A program made the position numbers and the translations under genes. The notes below the pieces were generated by a model that ran no database searches, had not been told where the DNA came from, and was given only the letters and a program-made list of their open reading frames with translations. Source: Deferribacteres bacterium (GTDB lineage: Bacteria > Thermosulfidibacterota > Thermosulfidibacteria > Thermosulfidibacterales > Thermosulfidibacteraceae). Taken from it: 23,929 nucleotides of DNA. Below, one piece after another: positions 1 to 8,086 of the stretch; position 1 is the first letter of the stretch; every line of letters begins with the position of its first letter. Location of the stretch: NCBI GenBank assembly GCA_013153205.1, contig JAADEW010000099.1, forward strand, positions 1-23,929, written 5' to 3'.

Positions 1-27
1 GTCTCAAGGATTAAAGACTGAACCAAG

Positions 28-115
28 TGGTGCCGGAGGCGGGATTCGAACCCGCACGGGCATTGCGCCCACAGCATCCTGAGTGCTGCGCGTCTCCCAA
101 TTCCGCCACTCCGGC
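28..115 (-). tRNA. tRNA-Leu (anticodon CAG)
   Basis: Read on the minus strand this folds as a class II tRNA. The acceptor stem pairs GCCGGAG with CTCCGGC, the anticodon stem-loop is CAGCA-CTCAGGA-TGCTG (anticodon CAG, decoding CUG), there is a long variable arm, and the T arm is GCGGG-TTCGAAT-CCCGC. Discriminator A is followed by an encoded CCA at positions 30-28. The long variable arm together with the CAG anticodon identifies leucine. It lies just downstream of cbiD and has its own promoter. Confidence 0.96.
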
Positions 116-128
116 TTCCGAGGAAAAG

Positions 129-156
129 ATTTAAAATCAAAACGGCCGCTTGTCAA
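129..156 (-). promoter_or_regulatory. Sigma-70-type promoter for tRNA-Leu
   Basis: On the minus strand there is a perfect -35 hexamer TTGACA (156-151), a 16-base spacer and a -10-like TTAAAT (134-129), ending about 14 bases before the tRNA 5' end. It starts right after the cbiD stop codon, so the tRNA is probably transcribed independently of the long operon upstream. The -35 is unambiguous; the -10 is only a 4/6 match. Confidence 0.6.
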
Positions 157-164
157 GAAAACAT

Positions 165-1154
165 TTACATGAAAACGGTATAAACCTTAACTTCAATCCC
201 CAAATCCGCCTTCAAACGCCTTTCAGCAAAATCCTCAAGTTTTTTCCACCTCTTTGCTCCCAGATACTCGTAAACCTCTCTTACGGTATTAAAGCTTTCA
301 ATCACCGGCTCGCTAAAAAAATGAGCAAGCCACTTCATTGGTATCCGTCCGTGCTTCACATGGGTGTTTTTAAACCCATACGCCACCTTGGCGAGCTTGG
401 CAGGCTGAGAGAAAAGATGGACAAGCCTGAACCCCGCTCTTTTAGCGTGAAGCAGGGAAAAGAACAGATAATCTCCGATTACCACGAAAGCCTCCTCTGG
501 AAGCCCGGACAGCATCCTGCGAGCCGCATCCAGAGTCTGCCTTCCCGGAGAAAAGACTATCTCGTCAAGCCCCTGAGCCCTCGCAAACCGGATTTCCGTT
601 ATTATAGAATCAAGGAAGGATTTGGTGTTAAAGGGTATCACAATCCCTTTCGTGCCCAAGATGGAAATCCCTCCGACGATACCAAGCTTCTCGTTAATGG
701 TGCTTTCGGCTATTCTCTCCCCATCAGGAACCGAAATCACAATTCTGTATCCGGAATCCGCACCATAAGCCCTCAAAGCATCAGATACATTCTTCAGTAT
801 GTAAAACCTCGGAACGGGATTGATGGCAGGCTCCCCCACAGAAAGCCTCAAGCCCTTTCGCGTAACAATCCCAACCCCTTTTCCGGCTTCCAGAATCAAC
901 CCGGAGCGGGAAGGCTCAACCTCCGCTACTATGGACGCTCCACAGGTCACATCGTCTTCAATAAAGCCTCTCTTTTTCACGCAAGCCCTTCCCCCATACG
1001 CCCACAAAACCGGGAGCACAACCCTTTCTCCTGAAGGTATAAGAACATCAACAGACTCAACCGTTTTTTCAAACAGAGAAACAACAGCCGCTTTAGCCGC
1101 CGCAGAAGCCCACACTCCGGTGGTATAGACTATTTTATCATCTCTTTCAGACAA
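165..1154 (-). CDS. cbiD: Cobalt-precorrin-5B (C1)-methyltransferase CbiD
   Basis: CbiD methylates C1 of the corrin ring in the anaerobic (early cobalt insertion) branch of cobamide synthesis, using S-adenosylmethionine in the cytoplasm. Visible family motifs are an N-terminal YTTG at residues 10-13 followed by an Ala-rich AAAKAA, DDVTCGASI at 67-75, VGEPAINPVPR at 106-116, SVPDGE at 141-146 and LGIVGGISILGTKGIV at 157-172. The length of 329 residues is a little short for the family. The usual YTTGTC reads YTTGVW here, so a commonly conserved Cys is missing. The start is TTG at 1154; no ATG or GTG was found in frame just upstream. It overlaps the end of sirC by 25 bases, which implies translational coupling, and it is the last gene of the long operon. 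Confidence 0.9.
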   Translation of the reverse strand: MSERDDKIVYTTGVWASAAAKAAVVSLFEKTVESVDVLIPSGERVVLPVLWAYGGRACVKKRGFIEDDVTCGASIVAEVEPSRSGLILEAGKGVGIVTRKGLRLSVGEPAINPVPRFYILKNVSDALRAYGADSGYRIVISVPDGERIAESTINEKLGIVGGISILGTKGIVIPFNTKSFLDSIITEIRFARAQGLDEIVFSPGRQTLDAARRMLSGLPEEAFVVIGDYLFFSLLHAKRAGFRLVHLFSQPAKLAKVAYGFKNTHVKHGRIPMKWLAHFFSEPVIESFNTVREVYEYLGAKRWKKLEDFAERRLKADLGIEVKVYTVFM

Positions 1155-1591
1155 TCCTCTATCTTTTCCCTTATGGCTTTGGTCAAAGAGGGGTCTCTGC
1201 CAGAGGTAGAGATGGATACAACAACCCCTTCCCTTTCAATCACAGCTGGGAAAATAAAATCACCGCTTTCACCACAGGAAGCGTTTTCCACCGCATAGCC
1301 CTTATTCCTCACAGCCTTCACTATCTTCTCTGCTTCCCTATCAACCCCCACGAAAACAAAAGAGTATTCCTCATCCAGCAGGCTCTCATCAAACTCTTCT
1401 GCAATCCACCTTATCCTTTTAAGGTCAACCAGCCGCATCAAAGCATCCGTTATACGGGGAGAGATAAGGGTAATATCCACCTTCGGCTCAAGCTCAAGTA
1501 TCTTCTTAATCCTTCTTTCGTTTACCTTACCCCCACCTATAAAAAGGAGCTTTTTCCCCTTAAGCTTAAAGTGTAAAGGTAGGTAGCCCAT
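1130..1591 (-). CDS. sirC: Precorrin-2 dehydrogenase / sirohydrochlorin ferrochelatase family (SirC/CysG-N)
   Basis: The family oxidises precorrin-2 to sirohydrochlorin with NAD+, feeding siroheme and cobalt-corrin synthesis; Met8-like members also insert metal. The N-terminus is a Rossmann nucleotide-binding segment (LLFIGGGKVNERRIKKIL, residues 15-32). Family signatures further on are SPRIT (44-48), VENASCGESGDFIFPAVI (101-118) and ISTSGRDPSLTKAIRE (127-142). The usual GGGxVAxRK has Asn in place of Ala (GGGKVNERR). The length of 153 residues corresponds to the dehydrogenase module alone, with no fused methyltransferase. It overlaps cbiL by 26 bases and cbiD by 25. No dedicated cobalt chelatase (CbiK/CbiX) is in the window, so this protein might also chelate metal, but that is inference. 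Confidence 0.88.
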   Translation of the reverse strand: MGYLPLHFKLKGKKLLFIGGGKVNERRIKKILELEPKVDITLISPRITDALMRLVDLKRIRWIAEEFDESLLDEEYSFVFVGVDREAEKIVKAVRNKGYAVENASCGESGDFIFPAVIEREGVVVSISTSGRDPSLTKAIREKIEDCLKEMIK

Positions 1592-2276
1592 CTCTTCTGA
1601 AAGCCATCAGCATGGAGATGTATTCCACATCGTCAGGTATCTCTTCGGTTATCCTCTCTCCAGCCATGGTGCATCTTGAGGCAAAGATGACCCTCTTAAA
1701 TCCCATGGCAAAAAGCCTGTCTCTCAAAAAAATGAGCCGGTCCCTGTTCCGGGGAACCTTCATGAACACCACGGTATCAAAACCGTCCAGATTCCAGCCA
1801 GAATCCTCAAGATGAGAAGCGGAAACCACAGCCAGAGCCTCATTCCTTATAACCAGAGGAAGTCCTGAGGAAAGAGCACAGGCGGAAAAAGACGAAACAC
1901 CGGGAACGAAAAAGACATCTAAAAACGGACGCAGTCTTTCGTGCAGGTAAAAGTAAGTGCAGTATATGGAAGGGTCCCCCAGCGTTATGAAAGAAGCCGT
2001 CTCAAAGTCTGCATCCAGAATGGTTTTAACGGAGCGCCTCCAGTGAGCCTCCAGCACATCCTTATCCTTTGTCATAGGAAAGACGAGGGAAACGGTGCGT
2101 TTGCCTTCAAGCTCACACACCTTTTTTGCTATATCGTAAGCAATACTCTTTTCCCCTTCCCTTTTCACAGGATAAAACACCCAGTCAGAAGCGTCTATAA
2201 CTCGCTTTGCCTTCAGGGTCATAAGCTCTGCATCACCCGGACCCACCCCCACCACATAAAGCCGTCTATTTCTCAT
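1566..2276 (-). CDS. cbiL: Cobalt-factor-II / precorrin-2 C20-methyltransferase CbiL
   Basis: CbiL transfers a methyl group from S-adenosylmethionine to C20 of the tetrapyrrole. The tetrapyrrole methylase fold shows in LYVVGVGPGDAELMTLKA near the N-terminus, FITLGDPSIYCTYFYL in the middle and FFVPGVSSFSACALSSGLP after it. The FYPVK segment at about residue 35 is typical of the CobI/CbiL subgroup. I chose the ATG at 2276 over a TTG six bases upstream because it begins MRNRRLYVVGVGPGD and gives an ordinary 236-residue protein. The start overlaps the end of the ThiC-family gene by 11 bases. An AAGAGG about 10 bases upstream could serve as ribosome binding site. Confidence 0.9.
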   Translation of the reverse strand: MRNRRLYVVGVGPGDAELMTLKAKRVIDASDWVFYPVKREGEKSIAYDIAKKVCELEGKRTVSLVFPMTKDKDVLEAHWRRSVKTILDADFETASFITLGDPSIYCTYFYLHERLRPFLDVFFVPGVSSFSACALSSGLPLVIRNEALAVVSASHLEDSGWNLDGFDTVVFMKVPRNRDRLIFLRDRLFAMGFKRVIFASRCTMAGERITEEIPDDVEYISMLMAFRRDGLPTFTL

Positions 2277-3549
2277 CCTCAAACATCCTCTTAACCGCTT
2301 TTAAGGCACACAGATTGCCGCACATAGTGCATGTATCGGGTGCTTCGGGAGGTCTCGTTGAGCGTATTTTTTTAAACTCGTCGCTGTAAACCGAAAGCTC
2401 AAACTGTTTAGCCCAGTCAAGATTCTTCCTCGCCGCAGCCATTTCCAAATCTCGCTCTCTTCTGTTCAGCTTAATCATGTCCCCCATGTAAGCCGCTATC
2501 TTAGCACACCTCACCCCTATCCTGACATCATCCGGGAAGGGCAACGCTATGTGCTCCGCCGGGGTGAGATAGCATATCAGGTCCGCTCCATACCATGAGG
2601 CAAGAGAAGCTCCAGCCACAGAGGTTATGTGGTCGTATCCGGGAAAGACATCGGTGGGAACGGGACCCAGAACATAGTAGGGAGCATTGCCGCTCAGCTT
2701 CTTGGCAAGCTTCATGTTCATCTCTATCTCGTCAAGGGGTATGTGTCCGGGACCCTCAACCATTGACTGAACGCCGTATCTTAAAGCCTCCTCGTGAAGC
2801 TCACAGTTTATTATAAGCTCCTGAACCTGAGCCCTGTCGTTTGAATCGTGAACAGCCCCCGACCTCATGCCGTTTCCAAGGCTGAGAACCACATCCCTCT
2901 TCTTCAGTATCTCAAGCACCCTGTCAAACTTCTCGTAATAGGGATTTTCGGCGTTATTGTATTCCATCCATGCAACGAGAAAAGCCCCACCGCGGCTGAC
3001 AAGCCCTCCTACCCTGTAGCCCTGTTTTCTCAACCTCTCCACCGAAAGCCTGTTGATACCGCAGTGCACCGCCATAAAATCCACACCGTCCTCCACCTGC
3101 CTCTCAAGGACCTCAAAAAAGAGCTCTTCGGGCGCCTTAACAATGGCTCCATACCTCTTAATAGCCTCCGCCGCCACCTGATAAAGGGGCACCGTGCCCA
3201 CAGGAATGGTCACCGCCTTGAGTATCTTCCTCCTTATTCTGTCAAGGTCTCCTCCCGTGGAAAGCTCCATCAGGGTGTCGGCTCCCTCTTCCTGAGCTAT
3301 TTTAGCCTTCTCCTCCTCCATATCAAAGTTCACTATATCCGTTGAGGTTCCTATACTGGCATTGACCTTCGTGCGCAGTCCCTCACCTATGCCCACAGGA
3401 ACAGGGTTTCTCAGGGTGTTTCCCATTATAACGACCCTTCCGCAGGCAACTTTATCGCGTATCTCTTCAGCAGAGAGCCCTTCCATTTCCGAAACTGCTT
3501 TCATTCTGGGTGTGATAATCCCCTTTTTAGCCGCCTCAAGCTGTGTCAT
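2266..3549 (-). CDS. thiC/bzaF: ThiC-family radical SAM enzyme: thiamin ThiC or cobamide paralog BzaF
   Basis: The fold is unmistakably ThiC: GIGEGLRTKVNASIGTS (residues 53-69), LMELSTGGDLDRIRRKIL (93-110), VGTVPLYQ (117-124), VSRGGAFLVAWM (184-195), VEGPGHIPLDEIE (264-276) and a C-terminal cluster motif at 407-414. ThiC rearranges aminoimidazole ribotide into the thiamin pyrimidine; BzaF turns the same substrate into 5-hydroxybenzimidazole, a cobamide lower ligand. Three things favour BzaF: the usual GDGLRPG loop reads GNGMRSG (225-231) followed by HDSNDRAQ; KVNANIG reads KVNASIG; and the next three genes make the corrin ring. The cluster motif is CTMCGNLC, a CX2CX3C instead of ThiC's usual CX2CX4C. 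The start is ATG 3549, set by an AGGAGG six bases upstream. That a ThiC-family enzyme is present is near certain; which one is not. Confidence 0.85.
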   Translation of the reverse strand: MTQLEAAKKGIITPRMKAVSEMEGLSAEEIRDKVACGRVVIMGNTLRNPVPVGIGEGLRTKVNASIGTSTDIVNFDMEEEKAKIAQEEGADTLMELSTGGDLDRIRRKILKAVTIPVGTVPLYQVAAEAIKRYGAIVKAPEELFFEVLERQVEDGVDFMAVHCGINRLSVERLRKQGYRVGGLVSRGGAFLVAWMEYNNAENPYYEKFDRVLEILKKRDVVLSLGNGMRSGAVHDSNDRAQVQELIINCELHEEALRYGVQSMVEGPGHIPLDEIEMNMKLAKKLSGNAPYYVLGPVPTDVFPGYDHITSVAGASLASWYGADLICYLTPAEHIALPFPDDVRIGVRCAKIAAYMGDMIKLNRRERDLEMAAARKNLDWAKQFELSVYSDEFKKIRSTRPPEAPDTCTMCGNLCALKAVKRMFEDEK

Positions 3550-4828
3550 CTGAATCCTCCTCAAGCTTTTTAACCTTTAATGTAAGACCTTTCACATCCA
3601 CCACCTTCACCTTTTCCCCCTTCCTTATAACCTCTTCGCTCACGGCTTTCCACCTCTCACCGTGAACAAAAACCCATCCCCCCTCTTTCGTTATATCCGT
3701 CTTTGCAGTGCCTACCTCACCTAAAAGGCCCTCTTTCCCCGAAACCGGTTTTTTCTTAAGGGTCTTCACGGCAAGAGCTACAACAAACATGAAGAATAGA
3801 GCCGTGAGAACAGAAGCAGACAGAATAACGTAAAGGGAAGGCTTCAGCAAAGGAGTGGGAGCGTCAAAAAGCATCAAAGAGCCTATTAAAAAAGAGAAGA
3901 AACCGCCTATCCCCAGAAGCCCGTGGGTAGGCAGTTTAACCTCAAGAACAAAGAGCAAAAATGCAAAAATTATGAGAGCCATACCCGCATAGTTCAGCGG
4001 CAGAACATGAAGGGAATAAAAGGACAAAACGAGACATATAAAACCAACAACGCCGGGGAATATGAGTCCGGGATTGGAAAGCTCAAACAAAAGCCCGTAA
4101 AAACCCAGAACCGCCATTATGTAAGCCACATTGGGATGGGAAATAAAGTAAAAAAACCTCTGCCTGAAGTTCATAGGAATCTTTTTGACCCTGGCGCCTT
4201 TGGTCTTCAAAACCCATACACTGTCCCTTACCCTGACCCTTCTGCCGTCCACCTTATCCAGCAGGTCTCTCACGTCAAACGCAACAAGGTCTATTATATG
4301 CGCCTTTAAAGCCTCTTCCTCCGTTAGAGAACGGCTTTTAGCCACCATCTCAATGAGAATCTTTGAAAAATGGCCCCTCTTTTCTGCTATGCTCTTTATA
4401 AAAGCCACCGCATCGTTGGTAACCTTCTCCTTCATGGTTTTGTCCATCTTCACGCCGAGACTAACAGGATGAGCGGCTCCGGTGTTTGTTCCGTAGGCCA
4501 TGGCGGCTATGTGGCCCGAAACAAGGATAAAAAGCCCGGCAGACGCCGCCCTTGCCCCGGGAGGATAGACATAGGTGATAACGGGAACGCGGGCATTCAT
4601 AATCTTTGACACTATCACCCTCATGGAAGCATCAAGCCCACCGGGGGTATCAAGTAGAATCAGAACCACGGAATTCCTTTTTTCTGCTTTATCTATAACA
4701 GAAACGATGTAGTCTGCCATGGGAGGATTGACCACACCGTAAAGGGATGCCACATACACCCTGGTGCCGCTGGCTGCACCGGATGTGCTAATCAATATAA
4801 ATAATGCGGCCAGTAATCTCTTTGCCAT
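3536..4828 (-). CDS. Long NfeD-type membrane serine protease (ClpP class)
   Basis: This is a membrane-bound ClpP-fold protease joined to a C-terminal NfeD OB-fold domain, a family linked to membrane-protein quality control and usually partnered with stomatin. A signal-peptide-like hydrophobic segment covers residues 4-20. The protease domain has LLDTPGGLDASM (58-69), a likely nucleophile Ser96 in GARAASAG, and a likely general base Lys135 (by analogy with the archaeal PH1510 Ser-Lys dyad). Several transmembrane segments follow between about 230 and 352, then the soluble NfeD domain (about 365-420). It overlaps the phosphodiesterase gene by 41 bases and the ThiC-family gene by 14. No stomatin gene is next to it, which is somewhat unusual. 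Confidence 0.88.
   Translation of the reverse strand: MAKRLLAALFILISTSGAASGTRVYVASLYGVVNPPMADYIVSVIDKAEKRNSVVLILLDTPGGLDASMRVIVSKIMNARVPVITYVYPPGARAASAGLFILVSGHIAAMAYGTNTGAAHPVSLGVKMDKTMKEKVTNDAVAFIKSIAEKRGHFSKILIEMVAKSRSLTEEEALKAHIIDLVAFDVRDLLDKVDGRRVRVRDSVWVLKTKGARVKKIPMNFRQRFFYFISHPNVAYIMAVLGFYGLLFELSNPGLIFPGVVGFICLVLSFYSLHVLPLNYAGMALIIFAFLLFVLEVKLPTHGLLGIGGFFSFLIGSLMLFDAPTPLLKPSLYVILSASVLTALFFMFVVALAVKTLKKKPVSGKEGLLGEVGTAKTDITKEGGWVFVHGERWKAVSEEVIRKGEKVKVVDVKGLTLKVKKLEEDSDDTA
3556..3561 (-). promoter_or_regulatory. Shine-Dalgarno that fixes the ThiC-family start
   Basis: AGGAGG on the minus strand lies six bases before ATG 3549. The longer reading frame from TTG 3564 would translate this motif as two Arg codons, so the downstream ATG is the better start. 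The motif sits inside the last codons of the nfeD-type gene. Confidence 0.75.
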
Positions 4829-5288
4829 CTACCTTAAGTATTCCAAAGCTTCTTCTTTCTGCAAATCTTCTATCTGTTGGGGTCCCGGGATTAAACAGAA
4901 AAATGCCCTCTAAATCCGCACAGAAAGGAATGTGCGAGTGCCCAAAAACTATTGAATCGGGATTGAGATGAGAATAGGCTTCACACAGCCTCTCAGGAAG
5001 CCTGTAAGGCTCTCCCCAGCCGTGAACCAGAAGTATCTTCACCTCCTCAACGGAAACGATGAGCCTGTCGGGATAGGCACTTTTAACGCTTACGCTGTCC
5101 ATATTCCCGCAGACAGCCTTCACCTCCGCAACAGCCATAAGGTCATAGAGCGCTTCCTCTTCAACCATATCCCCCGCATGAAGAATCAAATCCACCGCCT
5201 CATCTGCAAAGGTCCGGAGGACCACCTCCGGTATGGAAGGGGCGGCATAAGGTATGTGAGTGTCTGAAACGACCCCTATCTTAACCAT
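4788..5288 (-). CDS. YfcE/MJ0936-type metallophosphoesterase
   Basis: A small calcineurin-fold phosphoesterase of 166 residues, a usual length for YfcE-like proteins. The dimetal-site motifs are all visible: D9-T-H11, GD40, GN62MD, H89 in VHGWG and GHSH (116-119). Family members hydrolyse phosphodiesters such as artificial bis-p-nitrophenyl phosphate and, in some cases, cyclic nucleotides; the natural substrate here cannot be read from sequence. ATG 5288 overlaps the end of the HU/IHF gene by eight bases. Confidence 0.87.
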   Translation of the reverse strand: MVKIGVVSDTHIPYAAPSIPEVVLRTFADEAVDLILHAGDMVEEEALYDLMAVAEVKAVCGNMDSVSVKSAYPDRLIVSVEEVKILLVHGWGEPYRLPERLCEAYSHLNPDSIVFGHSHIPFCADLEGIFLFNPGTPTDRRFAERRSFGILKVDGKEITGRIIYID

Positions 5289-5565
5289 GCTTCATGTTCA
5301 GCGCTCTTTTGAGCTCTTTGCTCGGCTTGAAGTAAGGCACGAGCTTGGCAGGCACATCTATAGTTTCACCAGTTCTGGGATTTCTTCCCTTTCTCGCTCT
5401 CTTGCTCCTTACCCTGAAGACCCCGAATCCCCTGAGCTCCACCTTGTCCCCCTTATCCAGAGCCTCAGAGATGGAAGAGAAAATGGCGTTAACGGCGGCT
5501 TCCGCCTCTTTTTTCGTAAGCCCGAACTGTTTTGCCACTTTGTCAATAAGCTCCATTTTCGTCAT
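5281..5565 (-). CDS. HU/IHF family nucleoid DNA-binding protein
   Basis: A 94-residue histone-like protein that binds and bends DNA as a dimer. The family signature is complete: N-terminal helices with TKMELIDKVA, the body motif GFGVFRVRSKRARKGRNPRTG (GFGVF at 46-50; intercalating-arm GRNPRTG at 60-66), then VPYFKPSKELKRALN. The sequence does not separate HU from an IHF-like subunit with confidence. The start ATG has a good GGAGGG five bases upstream and overlaps the sppA stop as ATGA, so it is probably coupled to sppA translation. Confidence 0.93.
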   Translation of the reverse strand: MTKMELIDKVAKQFGLTKKEAEAAVNAIFSSISEALDKGDKVELRGFGVFRVRSKRARKGRNPRTGETIDVPAKLVPYFKPSKELKRALNMKHG

Positions 5566-6407
5566 CTCAACCCTCCAATTATTTCTGCTTTCATTTCTCT
5601 GATGAAACTCAAGGTTTCTGCTTTCAGCCTCTCCATGAATCCGTATTTCTTCTCTATAACTGTAACTTCAAGTCTTCCCTTATAACCCAAATCCTTTGAC
5701 ATTATCCCCACCACATCGTCAAGAGTGGCTATGCCGTCAATCAATTTTAAAGAAAGGGCCTCATTCCCGGTAAAAACCCTTCCGTCAGCCACTCTCCTCA
5801 CATCCTCTTCCTTCATCCCCCTTGCCTTTGCCACATCCCTTATAAACTGCTCGTGAATGTTGTCCAGCAGGCCTTTTATAACTTTTTTCTCCTCTTCAGT
5901 GGGCTCTTTGAACGGGGAGCCCAAATCCTTGAATTTACCGCTCTTGAAAACATAGGGCTTAATTCCAACCCTGTTCAGCAAATCCCTTACCTCGGCAAAG
6001 CTGAAGATAACGCCAATGCTTCCCACAAGGCTTCCAGAATCGGCAAAGATTTTATTGCAGGCAGAAGCCACATAATAAGCACCTGAAGCGCCGATGGTCT
6101 CAACGGAGGCGTATATCCTCTTTTTCTTTCTCAACTTCAGGATGTAGTGGTATATCTCCTGACTGGGAGCCACAGCCCCGCCCGGGCTGTTTATGCGAAT
6201 GATAATTCCCTTTATGTCGGGACGCCGCTCCGCCTCTTTTAAAAGAGGGATAAAATCCTCTACGGTATTTGAAGTAATGGTGCCTTTCAGGTAAATCAAA
6301 CCGATTTTGCTTTTTATGGGCAGATTGGCTATGTGCAACCTATTTACTAAAGAGAGTGCAACAAGCAATACAAAGAAGACCAAAAGGCCCCGGAGAAACC
6401 TTCCCAT
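5562..6407 (-). CDS. sppA: Signal peptide peptidase SppA, short (36K) type
   Basis: SppA degrades leftover signal peptides and other membrane peptides, using a Ser-Lys dyad. At 281 residues this is the short single-domain form. An N-terminal membrane anchor spans about residues 5-21, IIIRINSPGGAVAPSQEIY lies at 68-86, the likely nucleophile is Ser108 in GASGAYYVASA, and the likely base is Lys160 in SGKFKDLGSP (assigned by analogy with Bacillus SppA). The start ATG shares one base with the rpsA stop (TAATG). With the NfeD-type gene it makes two ClpP-class membrane proteases in one operon. Confidence 0.92.
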   Translation of the reverse strand: MGRFLRGLLVFFVLLVALSLVNRLHIANLPIKSKIGLIYLKGTITSNTVEDFIPLLKEAERRPDIKGIIIRINSPGGAVAPSQEIYHYILKLRKKKRIYASVETIGASGAYYVASACNKIFADSGSLVGSIGVIFSFAEVRDLLNRVGIKPYVFKSGKFKDLGSPFKEPTEEEKKVIKGLLDNIHEQFIRDVAKARGMKEEDVRRVADGRVFTGNEALSLKLIDGIATLDDVVGIMSKDLGYKGRLEVTVIEKKYGFMERLKAETLSFIREMKAEIIGGLR

Positions 6408-8086
6408 TACTCACTCTTTTCTATAGCCTTCTTGAGGATATCACCCAGTTTAAAGACGGAATCTCCGGAGGAAGAGGAAGAAGACATCATCTTTTCAACC
6501 TCTTCCTTCTCCTTCATCAGCTTGTATTCTTTAACGGACAAAGAGACCTTCCTGTTCTCATTGTCTATCTTGGTTATAACAGCCGTAAGGATATCACCCA
6601 CTTTAACAACATCTTCGGGAGCCTTCACCTTCTTGTCGTCAAGCTGGGACACATGAACCAGCCCTTCCACCTCGTCAGTCAGCTTCACAAAAGCACCAAA
6701 AGGCGTCACACTCGTAACCTCTCCCTTCACCACATCGCCTTCTTTATACTTGGAAACAAATTCCTGCCAGGGGTCAGGCATAATCTGCTTGAGGCCAGCT
6801 CTTATCCTCCTTCTCTTTCCGTCAACCTCAAGTATCTTCACCTTCAACTCATCCCCAACCTGAAGGATATCAGAGGGCTTTTTCAGCCTCTTGCTCCAGG
6901 TCAAATCATCGGCATTTATAAAGGCTTCCACTCCCTCTTCAAGCTCAACTATCACCCTGTTTGCAAGAATCTTCTTAACCTTAGCGGAAACCACCGCTCC
7001 TACGGGATACTTCTCCTCCACATTCTCCCAGGGATTCTCCTCCACCCTCTTCAGGGAAAGGGAAAGCCTCCTTTCATCGGGCTTGATGTCTATAACCACA
7101 CACTCAACCTCGTCCCCTTCTTTAAGCACCTCGGAGGGATGCTTTATCCTCTTAGTCCAGGAAAACTCCGATATGTGAATCAAGCCTTCAACACCCTCCT
7201 CAAGTTCAACGAAGGCACCGTAATCCGTTATACCCGAAACCTTGCCCTTCACTCTGGAGCCCACGGGGTATTTCTCCTCTATATTCTCCCACGGGTCAGG
7301 GGTGAGCTGTTTCATACCGAGAGAAATCTTCTCCTTCTCCCTGTCAAAAGAGAGCACCTTAACCCACACCCTCTGGCCCTCCCTCAACACCTCGGAGGGG
7401 TGCTTTATCCTCTTCCACGAGATGTCGTTTATGTGAAGGAGTCCATCAACAGGCCCTACATTGATAAAGGCACCGTAGTCCATAACCTTTTTGACCTGCC
7501 CCTCTATAACCTTGCCCTCCACCATCCTGCTCCAGAACTCCTCTTTCTCCCTCTCAAGCTCTTCTCTTAAATACTCTTTGCGGGATACCACGATGTTGGG
7601 GTTTTTCCCTTCAAGCTTAGCATCCAGCACCTTGAAGTATGACTCCACTCCCACCAGAGAATCAGGGTCATCAATGGGCTTTACATCAGCCTGAGACATG
7701 GGCAGAAAGGCTTCATATTCTCCGATTTTGACCCTGTAGCCACCCTTTACCCTCTTCGTAATTACGCCCTTCACATAGGTGCCTTCTTCTTTGGCTTTGA
7801 GTATGTCCCGCCACTGTCTTCTCTTATCCGCTTCCTTTTTGGAAAGCTGGATGCCGCTTTCCCCTGCAAGGCTTCTGACGAACACCTCTATCTCATCCCC
7901 CACCTGAGGGGGTTCCTTAAATTCGGAAATGGGTATAACTCCCTCGGCTTTGTAGCCTACATCAACCATAACCTCCTTATCGGAAACACTAACCACCGTC
8001 CCTTTCACTATGTCGCCGGGATGAAGGGGCTTTATGGTCTCCTCGTAAAGAGAATCCATCTCATTCATCTCTTTGAACTCTTCCAT
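6407..8086 (-). CDS. rpsA: 30S ribosomal protein S1, six S1 domains
   Basis: S1 binds mRNA on the small ribosomal subunit and helps initiate translation. Six S1/OB repeats can be counted, beginning near residues 20, 103, 190, 276, 363 and 449 of the ATG-initiated protein. Domains 3, 4 and 6 carry the well conserved YGAF/FGAF motif followed by GLLH, GLIH and GLVH; domain 5 is more divergent (RVIVELEEGVEAFI). At 559 residues it matches classic proteobacterial S1 in length, and it ends with a short Ser-rich stretch and a charged tail. ATG 8086 is preferred over TTG 8095, because a GGAGGG lies about 10 bases before the ATG and too close to the TTG. It overlaps ispH by 26 bases. Confidence 0.94.
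   Translation of the reverse strand: MEEFKEMNEMDSLYEETIKPLHPGDIVKGTVVSVSDKEVMVDVGYKAEGVIPISEFKEPPQVGDEIEVFVRSLAGESGIQLSKKEADKRRQWRDILKAKEEGTYVKGVITKRVKGGYRVKIGEYEAFLPMSQADVKPIDDPDSLVGVESYFKVLDAKLEGKNPNIVVSRKEYLREELEREKEEFWSRMVEGKVIEGQVKKVMDYGAFINVGPVDGLLHINDISWKRIKHPSEVLREGQRVWVKVLSFDREKEKISLGMKQLTPDPWENIEEKYPVGSRVKGKVSGITDYGAFVELEEGVEGLIHISEFSWTKRIKHPSEVLKEGDEVECVVIDIKPDERRLSLSLKRVEENPWENVEEKYPVGAVVSAKVKKILANRVIVELEEGVEAFINADDLTWSKRLKKPSDILQVGDELKVKILEVDGKRRRIRAGLKQIMPDPWQEFVSKYKEGDVVKGEVTSVTPFGAFVKLTDEVEGLVHVSQLDDKKVKAPEDVVKVGDILTAVITKIDNENRKVSLSVKEYKLMKEKEEVEKMMSSSSSSGDSVFKLGDILKKAIEKSE

Noticed and set aside
3550..3800. Possible TPP riboswitch before the ThiC-family gene
   Set aside because: The upstream sequence is coding for the NfeD-type protein and I see no CUGAGA or other TPP aptamer elements.
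6356..7570. A 404-codon plus-strand open frame opposite rpsA and the start of sppA
   Set aside because: Shadow of the S1 repeats; its apparent internal repetition (recurring LHHGGVLYPLP-like segments) is the reverse reading of S1 domains.
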